Below, one piece after another: positions 26,401-34,931 of a stretch of DNA of 64,000 bases. This DNA is from Thiocapsa sp. (GTDB taxonomy: Bacteria > Pseudomonadota > Gammaproteobacteria > Chromatiales > Chromatiaceae), in contig NZ_CP073760.1 in assembly GCF_018399035.1 (NCBI RefSeq), positions 5,084,501 through 5,148,500 of the forward strand, in the 5' to 3' direction. Positions within the stretch are counted from its first letter, which is position 1. The number at the start of each line of letters is the position of its first letter. A program made the translations under genes and the position numbers. The notes beneath the pieces are model-generated. The model saw nothing but the letters and a program-made list of their open reading frames with translations, searched no databases and was not told the origin of the DNA.

Positions 26401-28979
26401 TCAAGGCGCGCATCGAGCCGCGCTTCCCCGGCGTGGCCTTGGTGATGGTGATCGACGACCGGCTGATCGAGATGCGCACCGTCGAGGTCCCGGAGGGCGG
26501 TGCGACCGTCGAGCTGCCCGTCACCCGTGCCTGGGGGCCGGGCGCCTATGTGACGGCCACGCTCTATCGGCCGATGGATCTGGAGGCCCGGCGCATGCCC
26601 GGACGCGCGATCGGGCTGGCCTGGGCCGGGGTGGATCCGGGCGAGCGCCGGCTCGATGTGACGCTCGGCCTTGATCCGGCCGCGGGCGTGATCCGCCCGC
26701 GCCAGCGGCTCGAGATCCCGATCCAGATCGGCAATGCCCCGGCCGGCGAGGCGGTCTACGTGACCCTGGCCGCGGTCGATCTCGGGATCCTGAACCTCAC
26801 CCGTTATCAATCGCCTGCGCCGGACCGTTGGTATTTCGGTCAGCGCCGTCTCGGGATGGAGGTCCGCGACCTTTACGGTCAGCTCATCGACCGCATGCAG
26901 GGCGTGCCCGGTGTGGTCCGCTCCGGCGGCGACGGCGCCATGATCCGGCTCGAAGGCCCGCCGCCGACCGAGGATCTGGTCGCCTTCCAGTCCGAGATCG
27001 TCCGTCTCGACGCGCAAGGCCGGGCGACCGTCGCCTTCGACATCCCGGACTTCAACGGCACCTTGCGGGTCATGGCGATGGCCTGGTCCAAACAAGGCGT
27101 CGGCCACGCGGTCGAGGATCTCCTGGTGCGCGATCCGGTCGTCATGATGGCGAGCCTGCCGCGCTTCCTCGCGCCCGAGGACCGCTCGCGCCTGCTGCTC
27201 GAGCTTACCCACGTCGATGGTCCGGCGGGCGATGTCACCCTGACGGTCGCGAACGACGGCGGACATGTCCGCATCCCCGCCGACCAAACCGAGCGGACAT
27301 TGACCTTGGCGCAGGGCGGACGCGCCGCCGTGCAGATCCCCATCGAAGCCATCTCGGTCGGCGACGAGACCCTTCGCCTGGTCCTGCGCACGCCCGACGG
27401 GCAGGCTTTGACCAAGACCCTGCGGATCCCGGTGCGATCCAATGCGCCCTTGGTCTCGCGCAACTCCGTCGTGGATCTGGCCCCGGGCGGGGAGCTGCGT
27501 CTGGACGCCTCGGCCTGGTCCGAGATGCTCCCCGGCACCGGAGCGCTCGCCGTCTCCATCACGGGCGCGGGGCCGCTGGACGTCGCCGGCCTGGTCACGG
27601 GCCTGGATCGCTACCCCTACGGCTGCACCGAGCAGCTCGTCAGCCGTGCCCTGCCGATGCTCTATCTCAACGAGGTCGCGACCGCCATCGGGCTCGGGAC
27701 CGACGCCGAGATCCGCGAGCGGGTGCGCGAGGCGATCGGCGCGGTGCTGGCCAATCAGGCGTCGAACGGGAGCTTCGGACTCTGGGGTACGGGCGGCGAC
27801 GACGGCTGGCTCGACGCCTACGTCGCGGACTTCCTCACCCGTGCACGCGAGCAAGGCCACGAGGTGCCGGATCGCGCCTTCGACATGGCACTCGACAACC
27901 TGCGCAACCGACTCGCCTATGTGTCTGACTTCACGAGCGGCGGCGAGGACATCGCCTATGCGCTCTATGTCCTCGCCCGCAACGGCCGCGCCGCCATCGG
28001 CGACCTGCGCTATTACGCCGAGACCAAGCTCGACGCCTTCTCCACATCCATGGCCAAGGCCCAGCTCGGTGCTGCGCTGGCCCTCATGGGCGACCGCCCG
28101 CGTGCCGATACGGTCTTCCGTGCCGCGGTCGAGATGCTGGAGGAGGGCGACGACGAGGGCGCCTGGCGCGCCGACTTCGGCTCCGACCTACGCGACGGCG
28201 CGGCGGTCCTGACCCTGGCCGCCGAGAGCGCGACCGGCGCGGTCGACCTGCAGGCCCTCGCCCGACGTCTGGAACAGGCCTGGGTCGACGCGAACGACAC
28301 CAGCACGCAGGACGACGCCTGGCTGCTGCTCGCCGCCCGTGCCCTGATGCAGGGCGCCGACAAACCGCAACTGACACTCGCGGGTGAGCCTTGGAGCGGC
28401 CCCTGGTTCAGCCGACTCGGTGCCGACACCGCTGCGGCCCTGCCCCTGATCGTCGGGAACGCAGGTCAACGCCCGCTGGAGGCACTCGTCAGCGTCGGCG
28501 GCGTCCCGCTGACACCCGAGCCCGCCGGCGGCGACGGCTACCGAATCGAGCGCGCCTACTACGACCTGGACGGCCGCCGCATCGACCCCTCCGCCGTCAC
28601 CCAAGGCGATCGCATGGTCGCCGTCATCACCGTCAGCGCAGACGCGCAGCGCCAAGCCCGACTCATCGTCGACGACCCGCTCCCCGCCGGCTTCGAGATC
28701 GACAACCCCAGTCTCATCAAGGTCGGCGACATCGCCGACATCGCCTGGCTGGGCCTGGAGGAGACCGCCGAGCATCTCGAATTCCGCGCCGACCGCTTCG
28801 TCGCCGCCGTCGACCGAGGCCCACGCTCGCCGACCCGCTTCCAGCTCGCCTATCGCCTGCGCGCCGTCTCGCCGGGCGTTTTTGCCCACCCGGCTGCGAC
28901 GGTCGAGGACATGTACCGCCCGCAACGCCGGGCTTGGACCGAAACGGGGAGGGTCGAGGTCGCGCTGCCCGTGCGCTGA
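23409..28979 (+). CDS. Bacterial alpha-2-macroglobulin family protein with N-terminal PAN/apple domain
   Basis: 1856 residues from ATG 23409, with AGGAG seven bases upstream. An N-terminal signal contains LLAAC with Cys28 as a possible lipobox. This is followed by a PAN/apple-like domain (LEACRDACLEDGRCYAFTFN ... GWCFLKA, about 70-100) and a helical region. Long macroglobulin beta domains follow, for example RGAYRPGETVQLTALVRDAK near 630. The thioester motif YGCTEQ has Cys at residue 1406, and ends in a C-terminal domain with PAGFEIDNPSL. Such proteins (E. coli YfhM) are thought to trap proteases in the periplasm through a reactive thioester. The usual partner pbpC is not next to it. Confidence 0.9.
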   Translation: MLVSSLRLPGGHLAGPLTGLLAGLLAACLSMGWPTPSEAAQGVERSILLTPGMDYFGGDYETLKGVDLEACRDACLEDGRCYAFTFNSKAGWCFLKASASDARPFPDAVSGRVRIGQAAVSPPDLAATRSAELRFLPRGELDAARKLAARIAEAPPRDQPLASLAAEAGRAAANNPERAADLYAAALRLSPDDRSLWLDLARATMAATPSDWQARQTFKRDATAAAVNAYRRSAAVAERADALGVLSRTLAERDDWRPAIRALRASLALVEDASVRAEYDNMIGEHGFRVTGHEVDSDAASPRICLQFSDPLARDRGQLADFVRVTDRTDLPIEVEARQICIDGVEHGARYRIQVRAGLPAADGETLAKTSDLDIFVRDRAPMVRFLGRAYVLPAGGDPAIPVVSVNTDRIDAAVYRIGDRALGSAVASGRFRQQLSTWDANQIADRSGEAIWNGHIEVKPPADTRLNREVTTSVPVGELVEDLRPGVYAMTARPHNAMQEPEALATQWFLVSDLGLASFSGNDGLHALVRSLSSAEAVAGTTLRLVALNDDILGEATTDAEGHARFEPGLLRGSGGNAPAILVAEGPDGDYGFLDLTQTPFDLSDRGVTGRPAPQPLDVYLVTERGAYRPGETVQLTALVRDAKADAVPDLPITVIFKRPDGVEHGRLLTQDQGLGGYRATLDLSRVAMRGTWRAATYSDPKAPPLAEVTFLVEDFEPERLAFELESPVKTLDPDDLPEIALDARFLFGAPAAGVAVEGEVQVKPAQGLAAFPGFRFGLASEPVEPVGQPLATTRTDDQGKVEIALQLPDLPPTSRPLEADLRVRLIEGSGRPVERSLTLPIATRAPRIGVKPLFEDTVEEGGNAGFEIILIDTAGDPNGQRRSPEGLRWTLSRRTTDFQWYESNGSWNYESVVSTQRVASGTLEPGQIDARTAAARIEARVEWGGYRLRVEGPDGTALPADLDFEAGWYVAPRAVDTPDLLKVSLDKAEYRVGETLKARIEPRFPGVALVMVIDDRLIEMRTVEVPEGGATVELPVTRAWGPGAYVTATLYRPMDLEARRMPGRAIGLAWAGVDPGERRLDVTLGLDPAAGVIRPRQRLEIPIQIGNAPAGEAVYVTLAAVDLGILNLTRYQSPAPDRWYFGQRRLGMEVRDLYGQLIDRMQGVPGVVRSGGDGAMIRLEGPPPTEDLVAFQSEIVRLDAQGRATVAFDIPDFNGTLRVMAMAWSKQGVGHAVEDLLVRDPVVMMASLPRFLAPEDRSRLLLELTHVDGPAGDVTLTVANDGGHVRIPADQTERTLTLAQGGRAAVQIPIEAISVGDETLRLVLRTPDGQALTKTLRIPVRSNAPLVSRNSVVDLAPGGELRLDASAWSEMLPGTGALAVSITGAGPLDVAGLVTGLDRYPYGCTEQLVSRALPMLYLNEVATAIGLGTDAEIRERVREAIGAVLANQASNGSFGLWGTGGDDGWLDAYVADFLTRAREQGHEVPDRAFDMALDNLRNRLAYVSDFTSGGEDIAYALYVLARNGRAAIGDLRYYAETKLDAFSTSMAKAQLGAALALMGDRPRADTVFRAAVEMLEEGDDEGAWRADFGSDLRDGAAVLTLAAESATGAVDLQALARRLEQAWVDANDTSTQDDAWLLLAARALMQGADKPQLTLAGEPWSGPWFSRLGADTAAALPLIVGNAGQRPLEALVSVGGVPLTPEPAGGDGYRIERAYYDLDGRRIDPSAVTQGDRMVAVITVSADAQRQARLIVDDPLPAGFEIDNPSLIKVGDIADIAWLGLEETAEHLEFRADRFVAAVDRGPRSPTRFQLAYRLRAVSPGVFAHPAATVEDMYRPQRRAWTETGRVEVALPVR

Positions 28980-29018
28980 GAGGCGCTGCAGCCGTGATCG
29001 CCAATCCCCGCAAGCTCG

Positions 29019-29249
29019 TCAGCCGGGCATTCCGACGACAGCCACGTCGGGGGCTACTGATCGGACAGCCTCGGGGTCGCCCGACCAGCCCGGCACCAGC
29101 TGTGCCAGTACCCTGGTCGCAGCGGCATCGCTCCGCTCGAGCAGCGCCGCATCCAGGTCGGCAAGCGCCAGGGCCAAGACGGCAGCCCCCGGACCCTCGG
29201 CGCGGCGTGCGATTCTGATGCGCGGATTCGGTGTGTCCGTAAATTGAGG
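29019..29249 (-). pseudogene. Possible C-terminal fragment of a CapD/FlaA1-type polysaccharide biosynthesis protein
   Basis: On the minus strand the frame reads FTDTPNPRIRIARRAEGPGA, then LADLDAALLERSDAAATRVL and AQLVPGWSGDPEAV, ending in GMPG and a stop. The pattern HPRI-x-A ... L-x-x-LD ... LL-x-x-LVPG-(Y/W) is that of the end of nucleotide-sugar dehydratase/epimerases of the CapD type. No start or upstream domain exists here; the frame runs on into the ppdK complement. This is weak, by-eye similarity. The 537-bp gap between the macroglobulin and ppdK otherwise holds only the REP-like element at 29281. Confidence 0.35.
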
Positions 29250-29280
29250 ACGGGGGTCAGCTGCCCGCGCCAACGCCTCA

Positions 29281-29327
29281 CGAAAAACGTAGGATGGGTA
29301 GAGCGAAGCGAAACCCATCGTTTTTCG
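29281..29327. repeat. REP-like hairpin of the AGGATGGGTAGAGCG family, single arm
   Basis: Core identical to the left arm at 4370 (GTAGGATGGGTAGAGCGAAG), ending AAACCCATCG. It is embedded in an outer 9-bp inverted repeat CGAAAAACG / CGTTTTTCG (29281-29289 and 29319-29327), so the whole element can fold as one long hairpin. It lies about 190 bp upstream of ppdK. Confidence 0.8.
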
Positions 29328-29516
29328 GTTGTTCCCGAGAGCTGACAGCCACAGCCGAGAGCAGGCAGCAGAAAGCAGGCCCCGGCACCCCCCGCACGAA
29401 ATTCCCCCGACCCAACCGCGAAGCTCTGCGACAATACGCCGGTTGCCGCGGCACGGGTCCGCGTGCTCGAGTCCAGACAACCCGCAACATAATGACGAGA
29501 GAGGTACATTCGAACA

Positions 29517-32291
29517 ATGGCATCCCAAACCACCAAACACGTGTTCGCATTCGAAGAAGGGGACGGCAAGGACAAGAGATTGCTCGGGGGCAAGGGCGCC
29601 AATCTCTGCGAGATGACCCAGATGGGGCTCAACGTCCCGCCCGGGTTCGTGATCTCCACTGCGGCCTGCCTGGAATATCTCGACTCCCCCGATCATGCGC
29701 TGCCGGCCGGGCTGATGGATGCGGTGCACGCGCAGATGCGTGCCGTCGAGAAGAAGACCGCCAAGGGCTTCGGCGATCCGGAAAAGCCGCTGCTGGTCTC
29801 CGTCCGCTCGGGATCGGCTATGTCCATGCCCGGAATGATGGACACCATTCTGAATCTGGGTCTGAACGAGGAGACGCTGCAGGGCGAGATCCGCGCAACC
29901 GGCGATGCGCGCTTCGGCTACGACGCCTATCGTCGCTTCATTCAGCTCTTCGGCAAGGTCGCGCTCGGGGTGCCGGACGCCGCCTTCGACCATGAGCTCG
30001 ACACGGTCAAGGAGGCGGCGCACGCCAAGCAGGACGTCGACCTCAGCGCGACCGATCTGAAAGAGGTCAGCGAGCGCTTCCTGAAGGTCGTCGAGTCCCA
30101 TACCGGCCACCCCTTCCCGTCGGACCCTTACCGTCAATTGGAGATCGCCATCAAGGCGGTCTTCAACAGTTGGGGCGGCAAGCGCGCTGTCGACTACCGC
30201 AGGCAGTTTCACATCACGCCCGAGATGGCCAACGGCACCGCGGTCAACGTAGTCACCATGGTCTTCGGCAACCGCGGCGACGACTCCGCGACCGGTGTGG
30301 CCTTCACGCGCAACCCGGGCTCGGGCGAGAACAAGCTCTACGGCGAGTATCTGGTCAACGCCCAGGGCGAGGACGTGGTCGCCGGGATCCGCACGCCCAA
30401 GCCGATCTCGCGGCTGCGCGTGGAGATGCCCGAGATGGCCGCTCAGCTCGACATCCTGCGCGAGAAGCTCGAGACCCACTACCGCGAGGTGCAGGACTTC
30501 GAGTTCACCATCGAGCGCGGTCAGCTGTTCTGCCTGCAGACGCGCAACGGCAAGATGAACGCTGTCGCCATGGTGCGTACCTCGGTGGAGATGGAGCGCG
30601 AGGGCCTGATCGACAAGGAAGAGGCGCTGCTGCGCATCCAGCCCGATCTGCTCGAACAGATGCTCTTCCCGCGGCTGGATCCGACCGTCAAGGCCGAGTC
30701 GGTCGCACAGGGCCTGCCGGCATCGCCCGGCGCGGCATCGGGCATTGCGGTCTTCGATGCCGATCGCGCCGAGCAATTCGGTCACGAGCTCGGTCAAAAG
30801 GTCATCCTGGTTCGCGAGGAGACCAAGCCCGAGGACATCCATGGCTTTTTCGCGGCGGAAGGTATCCTCACCTCGCGCGGCGGCAAGACCTCGCATGCCG
30901 CCGTGGTCGCACGCGGCATGGGTAAGCCCTGTGTCGCCGGCGCGGAAGGCATCAGCGTGGATGTGAACCGGCGCGAGGCGCGGGTCGGCGTGACCAGCTT
31001 CAAGGAAGGCGACGTCATCACCATCGACGGCACCTCGGGCAAGGTCTACCTCGGCGCCATCCCGACCGTGGAACCCGATTTCACGCCCGAGCTCGACGTC
31101 CTGCTCGGCTGGTCGGACGAGGTGGCCCGGCTCAAGGTCATGGCCAACGCGGACACGCCCGAGGATGCCCGGCGCGCGCGCAAGTACGGCGCGGTCGGCA
31201 TCGGCCTGGCGCGCACCGAGCGCATGTTCAACGATGTGGAGCGTCTGCCGGTCGTCATCGAGATGATCGTCGCCGAGACGCCGGAGACGCGCCAAGCGGC
31301 ACTCGATAAGCTGCTGCCCCTGCAGCGCAAGGACTTCCGCGATCTGTTCGAGGTGATGGCACCGAATCCGGTCACCATTCGGTTGCTCGACCCGCCGATC
31401 CACGAGTTTCTGCCCGACGAGCATGTCCTCGAGCGCGAGCTGACGGATCTGCGCGTCCTCGCCCGCAGCGCCCGCGGCATGACGGTGCTGGCCGGGGCCA
31501 TGGGACTTTTGCACTCGCCCGACAACGTCCGCCACGACATCGAGTCGCTTCGTCGCATGGTGGATCCGGCGATCGTCGAGGATGCCATCGCCAAGAAGGA
31601 GGCGATGCTGCGCAAGGTCCGTGCGCTCTACGAGACCAACCCCATGCTGGGTCATCGCGGCGTGCGTCTCGGGATCACCTTCCCGGAGATCTACCAGATG
31701 CAGATCCGGGCGATCCTGGAAGCGGCGGCGGAATGCACCAAGGCCGGCATCGAGGTCCATCCCCAGATCAAGGTGCCGCAGGTCTGCACCGCGCAGGAGC
31801 TGCGGTTGGTCAAGTCCTTCGTCGATGCCATCCACGACGAGGTCACCGAGACCTACGGCCAGCCGGTGAACTTCAAGTTCGGCACCATGATCGAGGTGGT
31901 GCGGGCCTGCATGCGCGCCGAGTCGCTCGCCGAGGAGGCCGAGTTCTTCTCCTTCGGCACCAACGACCTGACGCAGGCGACCTTCTCCTTCTCGCGCGAG
32001 GATGCCGAGAACAAGTTCCTGCCGCTCTACAACCAGTCCGGCATCCTGCAGGACAACCCCTTCGAGGTGTTGGACGTGAAGGGCGTGGGCAAGCTGATGC
32101 AGTTGGCCGTGGATTGGGGCCGCTCGGTCAAGCCCAACCTGCACGTCGGCATCTGCGGCGAGCACGGCGGCCATCCCGCCTCCATCGCCTTCTGTCATGA
32201 TGCGGGGTTGGACTATGTCAGCTGCTCGGGTCCGCGTGTTCCGGTCGCCCGGCTCGCGGCGGCCCATGCGGCTCTGAAGGCTGCGCGATAG
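29517..32291 (+). CDS. ppdK: Pyruvate, phosphate dikinase
   Basis: 924 residues. The N-terminal nucleotide-binding domain begins with KHVFAFEEGDGKDKRLLGGK and GANLCEMTQMGLNVPPGFVI. The central phosphohistidine domain has GGKTSHAAVVARGMGKPCVA with His460 as the phosphocarrier. The C-terminal PEP/pyruvate domain has GIGLARTERMF, FFSFGTNDLTQATFSFSRED and CGEHGGHPASIAFCHDAGLD with the catalytic Cys in YVSCSGPRVP. Length is normal. It interconverts ATP + pyruvate + Pi with AMP + PEP + PPi in the cytoplasm, which serves gluconeogenesis or PPi-dependent glycolysis. It appears monocistronic, with GAGAGG upstream. No PPDK regulatory gene is adjacent. The 295 bp downstream, before the tRNA-like gene, hold nothing recognisable. 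Confidence 0.96.
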   Translation: MASQTTKHVFAFEEGDGKDKRLLGGKGANLCEMTQMGLNVPPGFVISTAACLEYLDSPDHALPAGLMDAVHAQMRAVEKKTAKGFGDPEKPLLVSVRSGSAMSMPGMMDTILNLGLNEETLQGEIRATGDARFGYDAYRRFIQLFGKVALGVPDAAFDHELDTVKEAAHAKQDVDLSATDLKEVSERFLKVVESHTGHPFPSDPYRQLEIAIKAVFNSWGGKRAVDYRRQFHITPEMANGTAVNVVTMVFGNRGDDSATGVAFTRNPGSGENKLYGEYLVNAQGEDVVAGIRTPKPISRLRVEMPEMAAQLDILREKLETHYREVQDFEFTIERGQLFCLQTRNGKMNAVAMVRTSVEMEREGLIDKEEALLRIQPDLLEQMLFPRLDPTVKAESVAQGLPASPGAASGIAVFDADRAEQFGHELGQKVILVREETKPEDIHGFFAAEGILTSRGGKTSHAAVVARGMGKPCVAGAEGISVDVNRREARVGVTSFKEGDVITIDGTSGKVYLGAIPTVEPDFTPELDVLLGWSDEVARLKVMANADTPEDARRARKYGAVGIGLARTERMFNDVERLPVVIEMIVAETPETRQAALDKLLPLQRKDFRDLFEVMAPNPVTIRLLDPPIHEFLPDEHVLERELTDLRVLARSARGMTVLAGAMGLLHSPDNVRHDIESLRRMVDPAIVEDAIAKKEAMLRKVRALYETNPMLGHRGVRLGITFPEIYQMQIRAILEAAAECTKAGIEVHPQIKVPQVCTAQELRLVKSFVDAIHDEVTETYGQPVNFKFGTMIEVVRACMRAESLAEEAEFFSFGTNDLTQATFSFSREDAENKFLPLYNQSGILQDNPFEVLDVKGVGKLMQLAVDWGRSVKPNLHVGICGEHGGHPASIAFCHDAGLDYVSCSGPRVPVARLAAAHAALKAAR

Positions 32292-32586
32292 GGTAGGGGG
32301 TCGGTTGTCCGGCCAGGGATGGCCCTTCATTGCAGGAGAGCAGTCGTCCTCGCGGGCACGTCAGCACATCAACCGATGGAGGAGGGCGGATAGGCGTGCG
32401 CTACTTAGGAACGCGCTTCGCTGCCGTTGGAGACCCGAACGTCGTTTGACCCTTCTGCGTCGGCGGCGGCGAGCTGAGTATTTCAGACCGGCCGTACCCA
32501 CGGCACCGCTCGGCCCGAACGCCGGAACGGCAGTCAACGCCTGTTTGTCGTATCTTGTATGATCGGATGTTCAATCGATCTCTCTT

Positions 32587-32670
32587 GCGCGGGTGGCGGA
32601 ATTGGCAGACGTGCTGGATTCAGGATCCAGTCGAGGATTCCGCGGGGGGCGAGCTGCTTCCCGCGCACCA
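32587..32670 (+). tRNA. tRNA-Leu(CAG)-like gene with aberrant T arm
   Basis: The 5' acceptor strand GCGCGGG pairs perfectly with CCCGCGC at 32660-32666, followed by discriminator A and an encoded CCA. The D-arm region TGGCGGAATTGGCAGAC is typical of tRNA-Leu. The anticodon arm CTGGA-TTCAGGA-TCCAG gives anticodon CAG. However, the region where the T arm belongs (32643-32659) lacks the TTCRA loop and pairs poorly. A possible -10 TATGAT lies at 32558. It may be a degenerate copy, or a functional tRNA with an odd T arm. The kinase gene starts 16 bp after the CCA. Confidence 0.55.
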
Positions 32671-32685
32671 CCGACGACCGAGTGG

Positions 32686-34179
32686 ATGACACGACACCGC
32701 CGCTTCGACCTGAGGTTCTCGCTACTTCAGCTGGTCCTGATCGGATTCGCTGTCGTCACTTTGCCCCTCGGCTTGGCGCTCGCCACGGCCTGGGTTGCGG
32801 TCGATCACCTCGCGTCAAAGGGGCAAGATGCGGTGGTCGCCGCGGTCCGTGCAACCCGAGCAAGCCGAAATCTGATCGAGGAAATCACCGACGTCGAACG
32901 CCTTGCGCGTCAATACCACGTCTTGTCCGATCCGGCATTCCTCGAGTCATATGAGACCCAGCGCGAAAGCTTCTTGGCCCGCTTAGCCGATATTGCGGGT
33001 CTTGAGATGGGTCCGTCGGTTCGTGCCCAAGCACTTCAGCTCGAAGCGGCGTCAAAGGCGACATTCGCCGCTTTGGATAACGGTGAAACAAGCGCGGAGG
33101 CGAAGAAAACCGCATTGGAAAACTTCGTGCATCTCGATGAGCTCTCGCGCAACATCTATCGTGAAAGCGTGCGTGTCGTGGCACAAGAGGTCGAGGCGAT
33201 GCAGCTCCAAGGATCGGATACCCGACAGCGACTCTTGTGGCAGGCATCCGCCAGCATCCCGGCGGCCTTATTGCTGACGTTCATCTTCACAATGCTGATT
33301 GCGCGACCGATGCGGCAACTCGATCAGGCCATTCGATCACTGGGTGACGGACGATTCGATCGTCCGATTCAGGTGTCGGGTCTAAGCGATCTTGCCGATC
33401 TTGGTCAACGTTTGAACTGGCTGCGGCTTCGCCTCATCGAGCTTGAGGAGCAAAAGACTTTTTTTCTTCACCATATCTCGCATGAGCTTAAAACACCGCT
33501 GACCAACATCGTCGAAGGGGCCGAGCTTTTGTCGCAGAATCATCTCGGACCACTCAAGCCCGAGCAGAATGAAATTCTGGACATTGTCCGTGTCAATAGC
33601 TTTCAGCTCCGGGGACTGATCGAAAACCTTCTCACCGCCAGCAGCGGCGCCGACGCAGCAGCCGTGACTGCTCCACGCCGCATTGACCTAAACGATCTGA
33701 TTCGTAAGATAACCGATCGCCATAAGTTGCCGGCGCGCGCCAAAGAGATCGACCTCGAGCTGATCCTCAGCGGCGAGACCCTGTGGTCGGATAAGGAACG
33801 GCTCGGTACCATCCTCGATAACCTGTTGTCGAATGCGATTAAGTTCACTGCGGCACGGAGCCGTGTTCATATCGTCACCGGACACATCAAGAACGACGTC
33901 TATATCGAGGTTCGAGATGAAGGCAAAGGCATTCGGCCGGAAGATCACGAGAACGTTTTTGAGCGGTTTTTCCAAACGCCTTCGGCCGTCAACAGCCGCA
34001 TCCGCGGAAGTGGCCTCGGTCTCTTCATCGCTCGTGAGTATGCCCGGGCCCTGGGTGGTCGCTTGCAGGTGATAAACTCCGATAAAGGAGCCTGCCTTCG
34101 CCTCCGCTTACCTCGCCGGAGATCTTATCGAGCCTCCGAAGCAGTCAACTCAGCCAAGACTTCCTCACAATCAACATGA
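32686..34179 (+). CDS. glrK: Sensor histidine kinase GlrK/QseE-like
   Basis: 497 residues from ATG 32686. An upstream extension would run through the tRNA-like sequence and is rejected. TM1 (LLQLVLIGFAVVTLPLGLAL) and TM2 (ASIPAALLLTFIFTMLI, about 188-204) flank a periplasmic helical sensor domain. HAMP follows, then the H box HHISHELKTPLTNI with His266, N box ILDNLLSNAIKF, G1 VRDEGKGI and G2 GSGLGLFIAREYA. With the next two genes it forms the glrK-qseG-glrR arrangement known from enterobacteria, where it controls envelope functions. It phosphorylates GlrR. The ATGA overlap with the next gene shows coupling. Confidence 0.85.
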   Translation: MTRHRRFDLRFSLLQLVLIGFAVVTLPLGLALATAWVAVDHLASKGQDAVVAAVRATRASRNLIEEITDVERLARQYHVLSDPAFLESYETQRESFLARLADIAGLEMGPSVRAQALQLEAASKATFAALDNGETSAEAKKTALENFVHLDELSRNIYRESVRVVAQEVEAMQLQGSDTRQRLLWQASASIPAALLLTFIFTMLIARPMRQLDQAIRSLGDGRFDRPIQVSGLSDLADLGQRLNWLRLRLIELEEQKTFFLHHISHELKTPLTNIVEGAELLSQNHLGPLKPEQNEILDIVRVNSFQLRGLIENLLTASSGADAAAVTAPRRIDLNDLIRKITDRHKLPARAKEIDLELILSGETLWSDKERLGTILDNLLSNAIKFTAARSRVHIVTGHIKNDVYIEVRDEGKGIRPEDHENVFERFFQTPSAVNSRIRGSGLGLFIAREYARALGGRLQVINSDKGACLRLRLPRRRSYRASEAVNSAKTSSQST

Positions 34180-34931
34180 TCATCCGATACGGCCTTGGCA
34201 GCGATTGGCGGACCTGGCGACAATCCGTCGGTATCGTCGCAATCGCGGCGATCCTAACCCTCCTCGCCGCATGCACTCCGGGCGCCCTTTCTCGGGCGAC
34301 CAACCCGTTGCCGGAGCCCGTTGATCTCAATCGCGTGTTAGGGACAGTCGCCTCTCTCCGACAGTCCGACCCATCCACCCTGCGCGATTCGGCCGCCGCG
34401 ACGGACACCGATGACCCGTCGCAATTGCTGGGTTGGGCGCTGGTGATGACGATGCTCGGCGAGCCGTCCGACAAAGCGCGCGCGGCGGAGCTTTTTACGG
34501 CTTATCTCAATCATCCGATGCAAACGCCTGGATCGATCGCACTGGCGACGGTCATGCTGGATCAATTGCGGACCGAGGCCCGGCTGCGAAACAGACTCAG
34601 CGTGACCATTCGTCAGCGCGACGCTCTCGACGCACGCCTTGTGGCTTCACCCAAGCGCGGGCCGAAAGACGCGGATACGCGTGGGCAAGAGGATGCGGAC
34701 AAGCTTACGCTTCAGGCAGTCATCCGCGAACGTGATGATGTCGCAGGGCAGCTTGAAGCGCTTAGGGCGAGCAAACAGCAACAACAGGTGCGTGACCACG
34801 CCCTGCGCGCAACGATCCGCGAGCGCGATGAGCTGACAACACAGTTGGAAGAGCTTAAAGAGATCGAGATGGAGATTCGTGACCGAAAACGCGATTCAAA
34901 TCTCGAATCACCCGAGGATAATCTCAAGTGA
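34176..34931 (+). CDS. qseG: QseG/YfhG-like outer-membrane lipoprotein of the GlrKR system
   Basis: 251 residues. Lipoprotein signal with lipobox LLAAC. It is followed by a helical region with WALVMTMLGEPSDKARAAEL that resembles QseG, and a long C-terminal coiled coil with repeated heptads (VTIRQRDALDARL, VIRERDDVAGQLEAL, TIRERDELTTQLEELKE). The three repeated (I/T)RERD segments look like tandem duplication. In E. coli QseG interacts with the kinase QseE/GlrK. Its place between kinase and regulator, with four-base overlaps on both sides, supports the same role here. The family call rests mainly on context plus lipobox and coiled coil. Confidence 0.7.
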   Translation: MIIRYGLGSDWRTWRQSVGIVAIAAILTLLAACTPGALSRATNPLPEPVDLNRVLGTVASLRQSDPSTLRDSAAATDTDDPSQLLGWALVMTMLGEPSDKARAAELFTAYLNHPMQTPGSIALATVMLDQLRTEARLRNRLSVTIRQRDALDARLVASPKRGPKDADTRGQEDADKLTLQAVIRERDDVAGQLEALRASKQQQQVRDHALRATIRERDELTTQLEELKEIEMEIRDRKRDSNLESPEDNLK

